Assembly (NCBI GenBank): GCA_021833665.1
Contig: JAKBES010000004.1
Location: 1-43,563, forward strand
Direction of reading: 5' to 3'
From: Acidobacteriota bacterium
Lineage (GTDB): Bacteria > Acidobacteriota > UBA4820 > DSQY01
Length of the DNA: 43,563 bases
Below, one piece after another: positions 19,413-27,514 of the stretch. A program made the translations under genes and the position numbers. The notes under the pieces were generated by a model that worked only from the letters and a program-made list of their open reading frames with translations, was not told the DNA's origin and did not search any database. How positions within the stretch are numbered: position 1 is the first letter of the stretch; each line of letters starts with the position of its first letter.

Positions 19413-21017
19413 TCACCGGGGAATCGGGTACTGGCTCTTTCGCCGCCACAGCGTATAGGCGCCGTTGGTCCAGGCGGGGGCGTAGTTCGCTTTCAGGTAA
19501 GCCGCGGCGGGATCGCCGGGTTGAAGGGGGAAGGCATGGCTGAAGCCCCACTGGACGGAATCACGGTCCAAGGCCTTAATCCATGCCGATACCTGTCTTG
19601 CGCTGTTGTAGGGCGGGGAAGTTACCATGAGGTTGAAAGGAGTGGGATTAGGATGCTCTGTCAAGAAGTTGACCATGGGGATGTAGCCCCAGCAGAAGGC
19701 AGAGGCACCAGGGGGCACCTCGTGGCCAATGGCGTCGATGAACGCCTGAAGGGCCGTAGCCTGACGGCCGTCAAAAGTTGAAAGACTCCCTGCGGGTGCC
19801 ACAACCGGGTACTGCGCAGACGTGCTTTGATGCCAGAAACCGACCGCTCCGAACGCGCCGAAGACCAAAAGGAGCAGTGCAGCAGTCCCACGGACGGCAA
19901 GACGTACCCAGCGGTGCCTGGCCTCCCAGAGCCCATCGGCGGCGACGGCAACCATAAGCACCAGCCCCGAAGAAGCCCAAGTCAGATTCATGAGCGACCA
20001 TCGGTGGGCGGCGCACCCAAGAAAAGCCGCTCCGATCGCCAAGAGCGCCCCCGCGAGCGGGAGAGAAGGCCAGCGCGTCTTCATACAGAGCGCACCTCCG
20101 GCCACCGCTAAGAAGGGCAGGAGGGATAGAAGTCCATAGCTGATGAGGGTCGCAGAGATATAGTATGGGTATGCGCTAAACTCGCTCCAGGTAAGCCCTC
20201 GGACGATTTCGCTCCACCCTCCACCGGCGGCCCACATGCTGCCCTGTCCACCACCGTACTGAGTCAACGGGAAAACGGCCCAGTCATACCAGAGTTGGTC
20301 GAGTGGCATTTTGGACAAGAGAAGGACTATCGCCGCAAGCCCTGCAGCACAGACCCCGCCGAGCCAACCGAGGCTGAGGCGAAGTCGATGGAGAGGCGGA
20401 AGAGTCGCAGGGAGAAGAATGCTTGCGGCAAGGAGGCCATAGATCCCTTGATCCTCAAGGCTCAGTACCCCCGCCACTGCCACGACTCCGCCCAAGGCCA
20501 ACCAAGACGCTCGGCCCGATCGAATCCCAAGACAGAGGCACCATAGACAGGCCAGTTGGCAGAGATCCACCAACCAATGGTGGCTAGGGAAGGGCCATGC
20601 CCCCACACCAAAAGGGATGAGCGCGGAAAGGGCCGCCGCCCGGAGCAAGGGGTTTCGAAGGAGCACCCCGGCAAGGGCGTATACCAGGGCGATCAGCAGG
20701 AGGCCGTACACAAAGCCCAAGGATCGATCGGCTAGGACAGAAGGGCCGAAGACGTCGAAGGTCCAGCCTTCGACGTAGAAGCTCAGCGGCGTTTCGATTT
20801 GAAAAAAGTCGGCGTTGGGAGTCTCTCCCTGGGAGATGCGCCAACCTCCCATACACACGGCACCTTCATCTCCCAGATAGATGCCCTTGTTGATGCGAAC
20901 CGAGAGGAAGGCCACGGCGAGGAGGCACACGAGCAGAGGGAGGCTCTCGTACGCCCGCCTGCGCAGGCGCTGGCCTGGAGATTCTGCGGTGGCGATGGTG
21001 GAGGCTGCCCCGTCCAT
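19413..21017 (-). CDS. PMT/ArnT-like GT-C glycosyltransferase, family C copy 3 (divergent)
   Basis: 'IYLGDEGAVCMGGWRISQGETPNADFFQIETPLSFYVEG', 'WPFPSHHWLVD'; multi-TM. Confidence 0.75.
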   Translation of the reverse strand: MDGAASTIATAESPGQRLRRRAYESLPLLVCLLAVAFLSVRINKGIYLGDEGAVCMGGWRISQGETPNADFFQIETPLSFYVEGWTFDVFGPSVLADRSLGFVYGLLLIALVYALAGVLLRNPLLRAAALSALIPFGVGAWPFPSHHWLVDLCQLACLWCLCLGIRSGRASWLALGGVVAVAGVLSLEDQGIYGLLAASILLPATLPPLHRLRLSLGWLGGVCAAGLAAIVLLLSKMPLDQLWYDWAVFPLTQYGGGQGSMWAAGGGWSEIVRGLTWSEFSAYPYYISATLISYGLLSLLPFLAVAGGALCMKTRWPSLPLAGALLAIGAAFLGCAAHRWSLMNLTWASSGLVLMVAVAADGLWEARHRWVRLAVRGTAALLLLVFGAFGAVGFWHQSTSAQYPVVAPAGSLSTFDGRQATALQAFIDAIGHEVPPGASAFCWGYIPMVNFLTEHPNPTPFNLMVTSPPYNSARQVSAWIKALDRDSVQWGFSHAFPLQPGDPAAAYLKANYAPAWTNGAYTLWRRKSQYPIPR

Positions 21018-21043
21018 GCGGGGTCATTGTAGCAGAGAGGGTC

Positions 21044-21832
21044 TTACTTCGACTGGGGTGCAGGCGATGGCTTACCGGGCTCTCGCGTGGCCACCGTGCA
21101 GACCACGAGGGTGCGCATGGGAAGAAAGGCGTAGGGAAGGCGAACCCAGCGGAGGGGGTTCAATCCCCCCGCCAGGATGACGATCCGCCGGAGGGCTTCC
21201 CGGCTCATGGCGTGGAGGTGCCATTCCTCGTCCATGCGCTGGCTCGGCTTGTAGCTCCAGAAGAGGAGCCGGTCGAGCTTGAGGCCGTAGACCACGGCCT
21301 TGAGGCGGTTGATGAGGGCTTCGTTGGGGGCGGTCACCACGAGAATGCCGCCGGGAGCGAGCATCCGGGCGGCCTCTTGAAGGACGGCGACCTGGTCGGG
21401 GACGTGCTCGATGACTTCCGTGAGGCAGACGGCGTCGAAGGCCCCCTCCCGGAAGGCCAGGGATTCCCCGTCTCCTTGCACCAGACATGCGCCCGAGGCC
21501 CGCAGGGAGGCCTCCCGGAGCGACATCATGGAGATGTCCGCACCGGCGCACGCGGCGAATAGGCCGCTGCGCACCGCCTCGGCAAGGAAGAACCCGTGCC
21601 CGCACCCCACCTCCAAGAAGCGTCCCCCGCGCCCGTGACGGCGCAGGGCACCCAGGATGTGGCGGAATCTCGCGTGTTCGAGGACCCGGATGATGGAGAA
21701 ACGGTAGTATTTGGCCGGGTCGTACCGGCGGATCATCTCGTCGTTCCACGCGTAGTAGTCGCCCCGCGTCGCAAAACGGTCGGCTGGACCGTCGGTGGGG
21801 GTCGGAGTGCCGCCGGGTGTCCTATCGTTCAC
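21044..21832 (-). CDS. Class I SAM-dependent methyltransferase
   Basis: 'GRFLEVGCGHGFFLAEAVRSG', 'FDAVCLTEVIEHVPDQVAVLQEAARMLAPGGILVVTAPN'; GTG start with SD GGAGA. Confidence 0.9.
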   Translation of the reverse strand: MNDRTPGGTPTPTDGPADRFATRGDYYAWNDEMIRRYDPAKYYRFSIIRVLEHARFRHILGALRRHGRGGRFLEVGCGHGFFLAEAVRSGLFAACAGADISMMSLREASLRASGACLVQGDGESLAFREGAFDAVCLTEVIEHVPDQVAVLQEAARMLAPGGILVVTAPNEALINRLKAVVYGLKLDRLLFWSYKPSQRMDEEWHLHAMSREALRRIVILAGGLNPLRWVRLPYAFLPMRTLVVCTVATREPGKPSPAPQSK

Positions 21833-21921
21833 GAGGTCTCCTAGAAGGGGCGACGGCGAGGCGGCCTGCTGGCCGAAGTAAGTAGGATAGCAGGCCTGCG
21901 GGGTGGCTGGAAGGGGAGGGA

Positions 21922-21957
21922 GATTTGGGATTTCGAATTTAGGATTTGGGATTGGGG
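21922..21957 (+). repeat. Degenerate heptamer array (GATTTGG-like)
   Basis: GATTTGG|GATTTCG|AATTTAG|GATTTGG|GATTGGG; related arrays at 29883 (+) and 37768 (reverse). Confidence 0.75.
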
Positions 21958-21963
21958 GACCAT

Positions 21964-22020
21964 GGAGTGCGGCAGCCTTGCTGCCGCGGTTTTCTAGGCG
22001 GGAGCAAGCTCCCGCACTCC
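21964..22020 (+). repeat. 57-bp dispersed palindromic element, copy 1 (foldable as a three-way junction)
   Basis: GGAGT-[GCGGCAGC CTT GCTGCCGC]-GGTTTTCTAG-[GCGGGAGC AA GCTCCCGC]-ACTCC; 55/57 identical to 42821..42877. Confidence 0.9.
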
Positions 22021-22082
22021 GGAGGTTCGCGGGCTGGGCGCCCGCGCCACAGAGATGAACCCAAAGAGCGGCCTCCTGAACG

Positions 22083-22114
22083 CAAAACGGGCCGCGGCGT
22101 CGGCCGCGGCCCGT
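22083..22114 (-). terminator. Rho-independent terminator of the export cluster
   Basis: 12-bp perfect stem ACGGGCCGCGGC/GCCGCGGCCCGT followed on the minus strand by TTTTGCG, just downstream of the 22138 stop. Confidence 0.8.
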
Positions 22115-22137
22115 GACTGCTTAACCTTGGAGGCGAA

Positions 22138-22614
22138 TCAGGGCCTGGAGGGCGAAGCGGGAGCGGGGGCTCCAGCGGACGAGGCGCCCATGCCCGTGTA
22201 AATGTGCGTGGTCGTGTCGTTGCTGGCGGTACGTGCGCTCACGGGATAGGTGGAGAAGAAATCGTTGAACTGAGCTATCACCGCGTAGGCTTTGCCCCAG
22301 GTCACGAGGCTGTCGGGTTCGGGCGAATAGTAGGGCTGGCCCATGAGCCGGAGGATATGCACCAAGTTGCCGTCATTCATCTTGGCGGCCGGATCCCACG
22401 TCCCGGAAAGAGGGCTGAGCCCGAGGCTGGAGAGGAACGACCCGGCCGACGTGGGGGTCCATCCACCGGCGGGGGCGGGGGCCTTCAGGTTGGAGGCGAG
22501 CAGCACCGCGAAATCGCCCTGACTGATGGGATCGTTCGTGTTGGCCGCCCAAAGCAGGCTGCACGCCATTAACGCGAGACCCGCGAGCGTGAGAACCATT
22601 GTCTTCCTGATCAT
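22138..22614 (-). CDS. Small secreted protein with SLH-like segment
   Basis: Signal peptide MIRKTMVLTLAGLALMACSLLWAANT; 'ISQGDFAVLLASNL...' resembles an SLH repeat; SD AGGAGGG. Confidence 0.6.
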   Translation of the reverse strand: MIRKTMVLTLAGLALMACSLLWAANTNDPISQGDFAVLLASNLKAPAPAGGWTPTSAGSFLSSLGLSPLSGTWDPAAKMNDGNLVHILRLMGQPYYSPEPDSLVTWGKAYAVIAQFNDFFSTYPVSARTASNDTTTHIYTGMGASSAGAPAPASPSRP

Positions 22615-22711
22615 CGCCTAACCCTCCTTGGCCTACGTCTAACCTAGAATGTAGAGCACCACTTCGGGGCTGTCAATACCCGTCTAAACTTCCATGGTGT
22701 GCATCGTACGC

Positions 22712-24865
22712 TCAGTCCGGGTAAGTTCGGCCCCGGCGTTTACCACCGACCATCTCCTTCCAGCCTCCGACTTTGCCCATGATCCAGGGCAAACGCTTGG
22801 GCTCGGTACCGGTGGAGTAGTAGTAGTGATTATAGTAGTAATAATCGTAATAGTACGAGCTTTGGGTCTCCACTGCGTTGAGCACGACCCCAGTGATCTG
22901 GATGTTCGCACGCTTCAGGGTCACGAGAACCCGTTCCAGAAGGGGTTTCTGGGTCTTCTTGTACCGGGCCACCAGAATGGCCCTGCTGGACATGCCGCCC
23001 AGTATGAGGGCGTCGGAGATGGACAAACACGGGGGTGAGTCAATGATGACCCAGGCATATTCCTTCTGGAAGCGATCCAGCAGGTCCTTGAAACGCTTCA
23101 TGGAGAAGAGTTCGGGCGGATTGGGCGGCGTGGGGCCCGAATAGAGCACGTGAAGGTTGGGCTGTGGTCCGGCCACGACGTATTCCTCAATGAGGGCACT
23201 GCGCTCGGCCAGGTAGTTGGTGAGGCCCTTCACCCCGGGTGGGGCCTTGAGGATGCGCTGGATGCTCGGCTTGCGCAGGTCGCAGTCCATGAGCAGAACC
23301 CGGTCCCCCGCGGAGGCGAGGGTCTTGGCAAGGTTGGCCGCGACGCTCGTCTTGCCCTCCTTGGGACTGGCGGAGGTGACGAGGATGATGTTCTGGTGGT
23401 TTTCGGCGCCGAAGACCAGGGCCGTGCGCAGGGTCTGAAAGGCCTCCGCCCCCACCTTCTCCGTCGTTGCCATGAACTTGGGAATCATGGTCAGAAGGGG
23501 GACCCCCATGCGCGTCTCCAGATCCTCCACGGATTTCACGGTGGTGTCCAGGTACTGCCATCCCACCACGCTCCCCACCGAGAGCATGAGCCCGAAGAGG
23601 AGCCCCATGAGGAGGTTCATGCGCTTGTTGGGCTTGACCGGCGCGCCGGGGGTCTGGGCCGGTTCCACGAGGCGGATGTTGCTTGATAGGAGCGAGCTGC
23701 TCACGTTCAACTCGCGCATCTTGTCGTAGAGCAGGTCCATGTACTTCTTGATGGCGGCGCTGCTGGTGTTGAGGCCCTCGCCCTTGGAGGCCCCTTCGAC
23801 GAACTGGAGGCCCTCGCGTCTCGCGCCGTCCAGGTCCTGCATGAGGTTCGCCTTCTCGGCGCGGAGGGCCGCGAGCTGGTTCTTATAGGTGCCGAGGACG
23901 ATCTGCGCCTGCTGGCTGATGCGGTCCTTCAGCGCCCTGATTTCATCCTGCTTCTTGAGGACGTCGGGATGCTTGGGGGTGAACTTGGCCAGGAGGCGGC
24001 CCAGCTCTCGGTTCAGGTCGTTGTACTGCTTGGCCAGGTCCTGCACGGACGGGTCCTGGGCCACGGCGGGGACGCTCAGCGGGTCGCCCCCCGAGCGCTG
24101 CCAGCTCTCGAGCTGGGAGGCGATGGCGGCCACCTCGCTCTCCTTCACGCCCACTTCCGTGAGGCGCTCGCTGAGGGAGCCGATCTGCTTGTCCAGGATG
24201 TCCTTTTGGTTCTGCGGGAAGTAGGAGCCGGACGCCTCGAGGGAGTTGGTCATGGTGGTCTGCTGCCGGGAGTACTCGTCCTGCATCTTGCGCGCCTCGC
24301 CCAGCATGACGCTGTTGGCTTTGGAGATGTAGTCGAGGGCGTCCCGGAGCTGCTGGTCGGCGTACACGGCGGCGATGGTGTTGGCCCACAGGGCCACGTC
24401 GTCCTTGTAGGGGGCCATGACGGTGATCCGGAAGAGGGCGCTGTCCCGGACGTTATCCACCTTGGTCATCCCCGCCAGAACCGCCGCCGGGTCCTTGCTC
24501 CCTTGAAAGGCCGGGTGGTTCTGGAGCTTGAGGCGGTCCACCACTTCCTGCATGACGGTGCTGCTGGTCATAATCTGCTGCTGCGAGTTGTAGAACTTCT
24601 GCTCTTCCATCCAGGAGCTCGCGCCCATGGGGTTGAACCCGCTCATGGGCTGGCGGCTGTAGCTCTGAACGTAGACCGTGGCCGTGGCCGAATAGATGGG
24701 AGTCGCCAGGAACGTATAGAGGGCCACGAGGATCAGCACGGCCAGCGTGACTCCACCGATCCAAAACCGCTGGTCCCAAAGGATCTGCACCCAGTGAAGG
24801 AGATCCAGATCCTGGGCGGGGGCGAACTCCTGCTGGAGGGGCGGGGATGGGGTGTTGTCGGGCAC
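22712..24865 (-). CDS. Wzc-type polysaccharide co-polymerase/BY-kinase
   Basis: Wzz-like N-terminus, GNVR-like 'PAQTPGAPVKPNKR', Walker A 'SASPKEGKTSVAANLAKTLA', 'VLLMDCDLRKP', Tyr-rich tail 'SSYYYDYYYYNHYYYS'; GTG start overlaps the Wza-like stop. Confidence 0.93.
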   Translation of the reverse strand: MPDNTPSPPLQQEFAPAQDLDLLHWVQILWDQRFWIGGVTLAVLILVALYTFLATPIYSATATVYVQSYSRQPMSGFNPMGASSWMEEQKFYNSQQQIMTSSTVMQEVVDRLKLQNHPAFQGSKDPAAVLAGMTKVDNVRDSALFRITVMAPYKDDVALWANTIAAVYADQQLRDALDYISKANSVMLGEARKMQDEYSRQQTTMTNSLEASGSYFPQNQKDILDKQIGSLSERLTEVGVKESEVAAIASQLESWQRSGGDPLSVPAVAQDPSVQDLAKQYNDLNRELGRLLAKFTPKHPDVLKKQDEIRALKDRISQQAQIVLGTYKNQLAALRAEKANLMQDLDGARREGLQFVEGASKGEGLNTSSAAIKKYMDLLYDKMRELNVSSSLLSSNIRLVEPAQTPGAPVKPNKRMNLLMGLLFGLMLSVGSVVGWQYLDTTVKSVEDLETRMGVPLLTMIPKFMATTEKVGAEAFQTLRTALVFGAENHQNIILVTSASPKEGKTSVAANLAKTLASAGDRVLLMDCDLRKPSIQRILKAPPGVKGLTNYLAERSALIEEYVVAGPQPNLHVLYSGPTPPNPPELFSMKRFKDLLDRFQKEYAWVIIDSPPCLSISDALILGGMSSRAILVARYKKTQKPLLERVLVTLKRANIQITGVVLNAVETQSSYYYDYYYYNHYYYSTGTEPKRLPWIMGKVGGWKEMVGGKRRGRTYPD

Positions 24866-26004
24866 TAGAAGAACTTCCTCTCTCGAACCACGACCTGGTC
24901 GTTGGGGAGCAGGGGAACATCGGGGATTTTCCCCCGTTCCACATCTCCCGCATCCACGTGGATGACTTTGGTCTTGCCTCCGTTTTCCCTCAAGATGTCC
25001 ACTTTGCCCTTGTTGGCCCAGTCCGTGAAGCCTCCCGCGCGGGTGATGGCCCTCAGGAGGGTCATGTCGCGGCTGTAGGGAAAGGGCCCCGGGCTCTTGA
25101 CCTCCCCGTTCACGTAGACCGACTTGATCATCTGAACGTTGATCACGTCCTGGTCCCGCACGTAGATGTTCACCTTTTCGCTGTTCCCGGTGAGGAGCTC
25201 CTCCTTGGAGAACACCTTGCTCTGGAGCTGGCCCGCGGAGTCCCGCCGCTGGATCTCCACGTCCCCCGAGCTGTCCGTAAACCCTCCGGCCTGGCTGATG
25301 GCGTCAAGCACCTTAAAGGTTCCCTTGAGAGGAATGCGGCCGGGCATGCGGACCTGGCCCAGGACGTTCACGAAGCGGCTCCCGTACTCGATGAGCTGAA
25401 TGCTCACCTGGGGCGATTTAACGAACTGGGCGAGCTGGTCCTCGAACTTCTTCTGGAGATCGTTCACGGAGAGGCCCTGGACCAGCACTTTGTCGAGGAC
25501 GGGGAAGGTGATGTAGCCGGCCGGGTCCACGGTCACGGTCTGGTTCATGTCATCCACGTTGTACACGGTGATCTGGAGCTTGTCGCCGGGCCCTAGGGGA
25601 TAGGCCGGGGGCGTGTCCACGGCGAAGGCGTCGCCGCCGCGGCTGGGCCGACCCCCCCCGCCGGCGGACCACTTGGCCCTCAGGATGTTGCCCTCCCAAG
25701 TGACGACGGGTCCGGCGCTCAGGGGCAGCTCGATGACCAACCCACCCGAAGCGGGCGTGACGATACCCTCCAGGCCCTTGGGAACCTGGACGCCACCGGC
25801 GGTGGAAAGGAACCACCGGACGGTATCCTTCCCGACCTCATTCCGGACCCCAAGGGGCGTTTCCGACGAGATGGTCAGGTCGCCCGGAACTCCCTTGACG
25901 GCCGGATCCGCCGTGGCGGCCCCGGCAGGCAAAGGCGCGCCCAGGACCAACGCCCCGAGCGCCAAGACTCCGAAGAACGCAGAACACCGGCTGCGACACC
26001 GCAT
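24865..26004 (-). CDS. Polysaccharide export (OPX/Wza-like) protein with SLBB domains
   Basis: 'YPLGPGDKLQITVYNVDDMNQTVTVDPAGYITFPVLDKVLVQGLSVNDLQ', SLBB-like 'VNVLGQVRMPGRIPLKGTFKVLDAISQAGGFTD' and 'VYVNGEVKSPGPFPYSRDMTLLRAITRAGGFTDWA'; signal peptide; ATG 26004 with SD GGGGAG. Confidence 0.92.
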   Translation of the reverse strand: MRCRSRCSAFFGVLALGALVLGAPLPAGAATADPAVKGVPGDLTISSETPLGVRNEVGKDTVRWFLSTAGGVQVPKGLEGIVTPASGGLVIELPLSAGPVVTWEGNILRAKWSAGGGGRPSRGGDAFAVDTPPAYPLGPGDKLQITVYNVDDMNQTVTVDPAGYITFPVLDKVLVQGLSVNDLQKKFEDQLAQFVKSPQVSIQLIEYGSRFVNVLGQVRMPGRIPLKGTFKVLDAISQAGGFTDSSGDVEIQRRDSAGQLQSKVFSKEELLTGNSEKVNIYVRDQDVINVQMIKSVYVNGEVKSPGPFPYSRDMTLLRAITRAGGFTDWANKGKVDILRENGGKTKVIHVDAGDVERGKIPDVPLLPNDQVVVRERKFF

Positions 26005-26070
26005 GGGTCTCCCCATCAAAGGTGAAATACTATAAACCATGGGAGCTCAAAGCGCATTTCCTCGTCACGC

Positions 26071-26111
26071 GAAAAGAAAGAAACCGGGCGCCCCTTGAAG
26101 CGGCGCCCGGT
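26071..26111 (-). terminator. Rho-independent terminator after the beta-barrel gene
   Basis: ACCGGGCGCC / GGCGCCCGGT 10-bp stem, then TTTCTTTCTTTT on the minus strand. Confidence 0.8.
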
Positions 26112-26133
26112 CTTGCCGCTTGTGTCCAGCGCT

Positions 26134-27435
26134 CTACCAGCCGAACTGGGCCTGCACGGCGATTCGGTTCTCCGTATAGCTGTAGGGCCGGTGGATGCCC
26201 GTAAGGTCGTAATACTTGATGGTGCTGTTCCGGTCTTCATATTGATAGTTGGCCTTCAGGCTGAGCTGCTTGCTGAAGTGGTAACCCAGCTCGGCGAAGG
26301 CGCGGTTGATCTTGTCCTTGCGCGTCTGTCCCCCCGTGAGGAGGAACTCGTAGGTCGTGGGAGACATGGGCCCCAGGGGGTACATTTCAGTCCGGTCCGG
26401 ATAGGCGTTCTCCTGGTAATGGTAGCCCGCCGACCAGAAGACGTACCGGGAGAGCTGGTGGTGCAGGGCCAGATCGCCGCCCGTGGAGGTGTAATAGTTG
26501 TTCACGTTGTAGGCGGACTGATAGGGCATGCGGTTCAGGTCGAGCTGAACCTGGAAGAACTCCGTGGCGCTGTAGGTCAGCCCCGCATCGGCCACGAAGC
26601 CGTTGAAATTGGAGAAGCCGTTGTCGAATTTAAGGCGGGACCAGCCGGCCTTGGCAAAGCCCGTCAAGCGGCTGCCCAGCGCCCCGTCTACGCCCGTGAG
26701 GACCTGCACCGAGTCGTACTTCTTGCCGTTCACGTTGGTGTACAGCGCGTAGTCCCACACCTGTGTGTCCGGCGTATTCTTAAGATACCGGCCGTCCAAG
26801 AGCCAAACGGCGTTGGGCCTGAAGCTGTACTTCCACACGAGGCCGCCGCCCGCCTGGTGATAATCGAAGAAGGGGGTCTGGTACGTCGTGTTTACATCCG
26901 TGAAATGGACCTTGTTGTACAGCCCGTACACCCCGATGGTGTTAAGTTTGCTCACGGAGAAGTCCAGGCCGACCCTCAAATTGTTGTTGTTGAAAGGGGT
27001 GTTGCTGTAGTACTGCTCGCCGCCCGGATCGAACTTGTTCACCTCTTGCACGCCGCGGATGAAGTTGTCTTGGAGGGTCAGGGTCGTGGTGCTGCCGAGC
27101 TTGAAGACGCCCTTGATGTCCGCTGTGTACGTGTCGTGCGTGGCGAGGTTGTAGTTGTTGCTGTAGTCCTGGTACTGGTACCCCAAGTCCACCCTGAAAT
27201 AGCTCTGCTGGAAGGGGAACTCGAAGCCCACTGCGGGGCGGATCGCCCAGAAGTGGCCGCTGATGTTCCCGAAGGGCATGGATTTATCTTGCAGATACAG
27301 GTTGTCCGTGTGGGTATACACCGCCTCGATGGAGGGATAAAACACGGCGCTGCCCATAGGGATGCCATCTCCTGCCCAAACCGAGCACGCAAGCCCCACT
27401 GCGAACGCTACGGCAAGCACCTTCCTCATGTCCAT
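26134..27435 (-). CDS. Outer-membrane beta-barrel protein of the polysaccharide export cluster
   Basis: Signal peptide; alternating aromatic/polar beta-strand pattern throughout; terminal ...AVQAQFGW typical of OM barrels; adjacent to wza/wzc-like genes. Confidence 0.8.
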   Translation of the reverse strand: MDMRKVLAVAFAVGLACSVWAGDGIPMGSAVFYPSIEAVYTHTDNLYLQDKSMPFGNISGHFWAIRPAVGFEFPFQQSYFRVDLGYQYQDYSNNYNLATHDTYTADIKGVFKLGSTTTLTLQDNFIRGVQEVNKFDPGGEQYYSNTPFNNNNLRVGLDFSVSKLNTIGVYGLYNKVHFTDVNTTYQTPFFDYHQAGGGLVWKYSFRPNAVWLLDGRYLKNTPDTQVWDYALYTNVNGKKYDSVQVLTGVDGALGSRLTGFAKAGWSRLKFDNGFSNFNGFVADAGLTYSATEFFQVQLDLNRMPYQSAYNVNNYYTSTGGDLALHHQLSRYVFWSAGYHYQENAYPDRTEMYPLGPMSPTTYEFLLTGGQTRKDKINRAFAELGYHFSKQLSLKANYQYEDRNSTIKYYDLTGIHRPYSYTENRIAVQAQFGW

Positions 27436-27485
27436 TCCTGCCTCCTCATGAATCCAAGGCTAACTAATACACCTTATATTTCCGT

Positions 27486-27514
27486 TTTATAGCGCCTTTA
27501 TTCAACCGTGTCAA
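27486..27514 (-). promoter_or_regulatory. Sigma70-like promoter upstream of the export cluster
   Basis: Minus strand TTGACA-17 nt (CGGTTGAATAAAGGCGC)-TATAAA, about 50 nt upstream of the beta-barrel start codon. Confidence 0.75.

Noticed and set aside
511-21832. Interpretation as a standard Wzx/Wzy O-antigen/capsule cluster
   Set aside because: No flippase, polymerase, ligase or multiple cytosolic glycosyltransferases are recognisable; the membrane proteins match YfhO/GT-C types instead.
22615-22711. c-di-GMP (GEMM) riboswitch ahead of the SLH-like gene
   Set aside because: Looked for conserved GEMM core sequences here and upstream of 27435; none recognised by eye.
26095-27492. 465-aa plus-strand ORF (MKRRPVLPLVSSALPAELGLHGDS...)
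   Set aside because: Fully antisense to the OM beta-barrel gene, low-complexity Val/Arg/Glu-rich translation without recognisable domains; a shadow ORF in GC-rich DNA.
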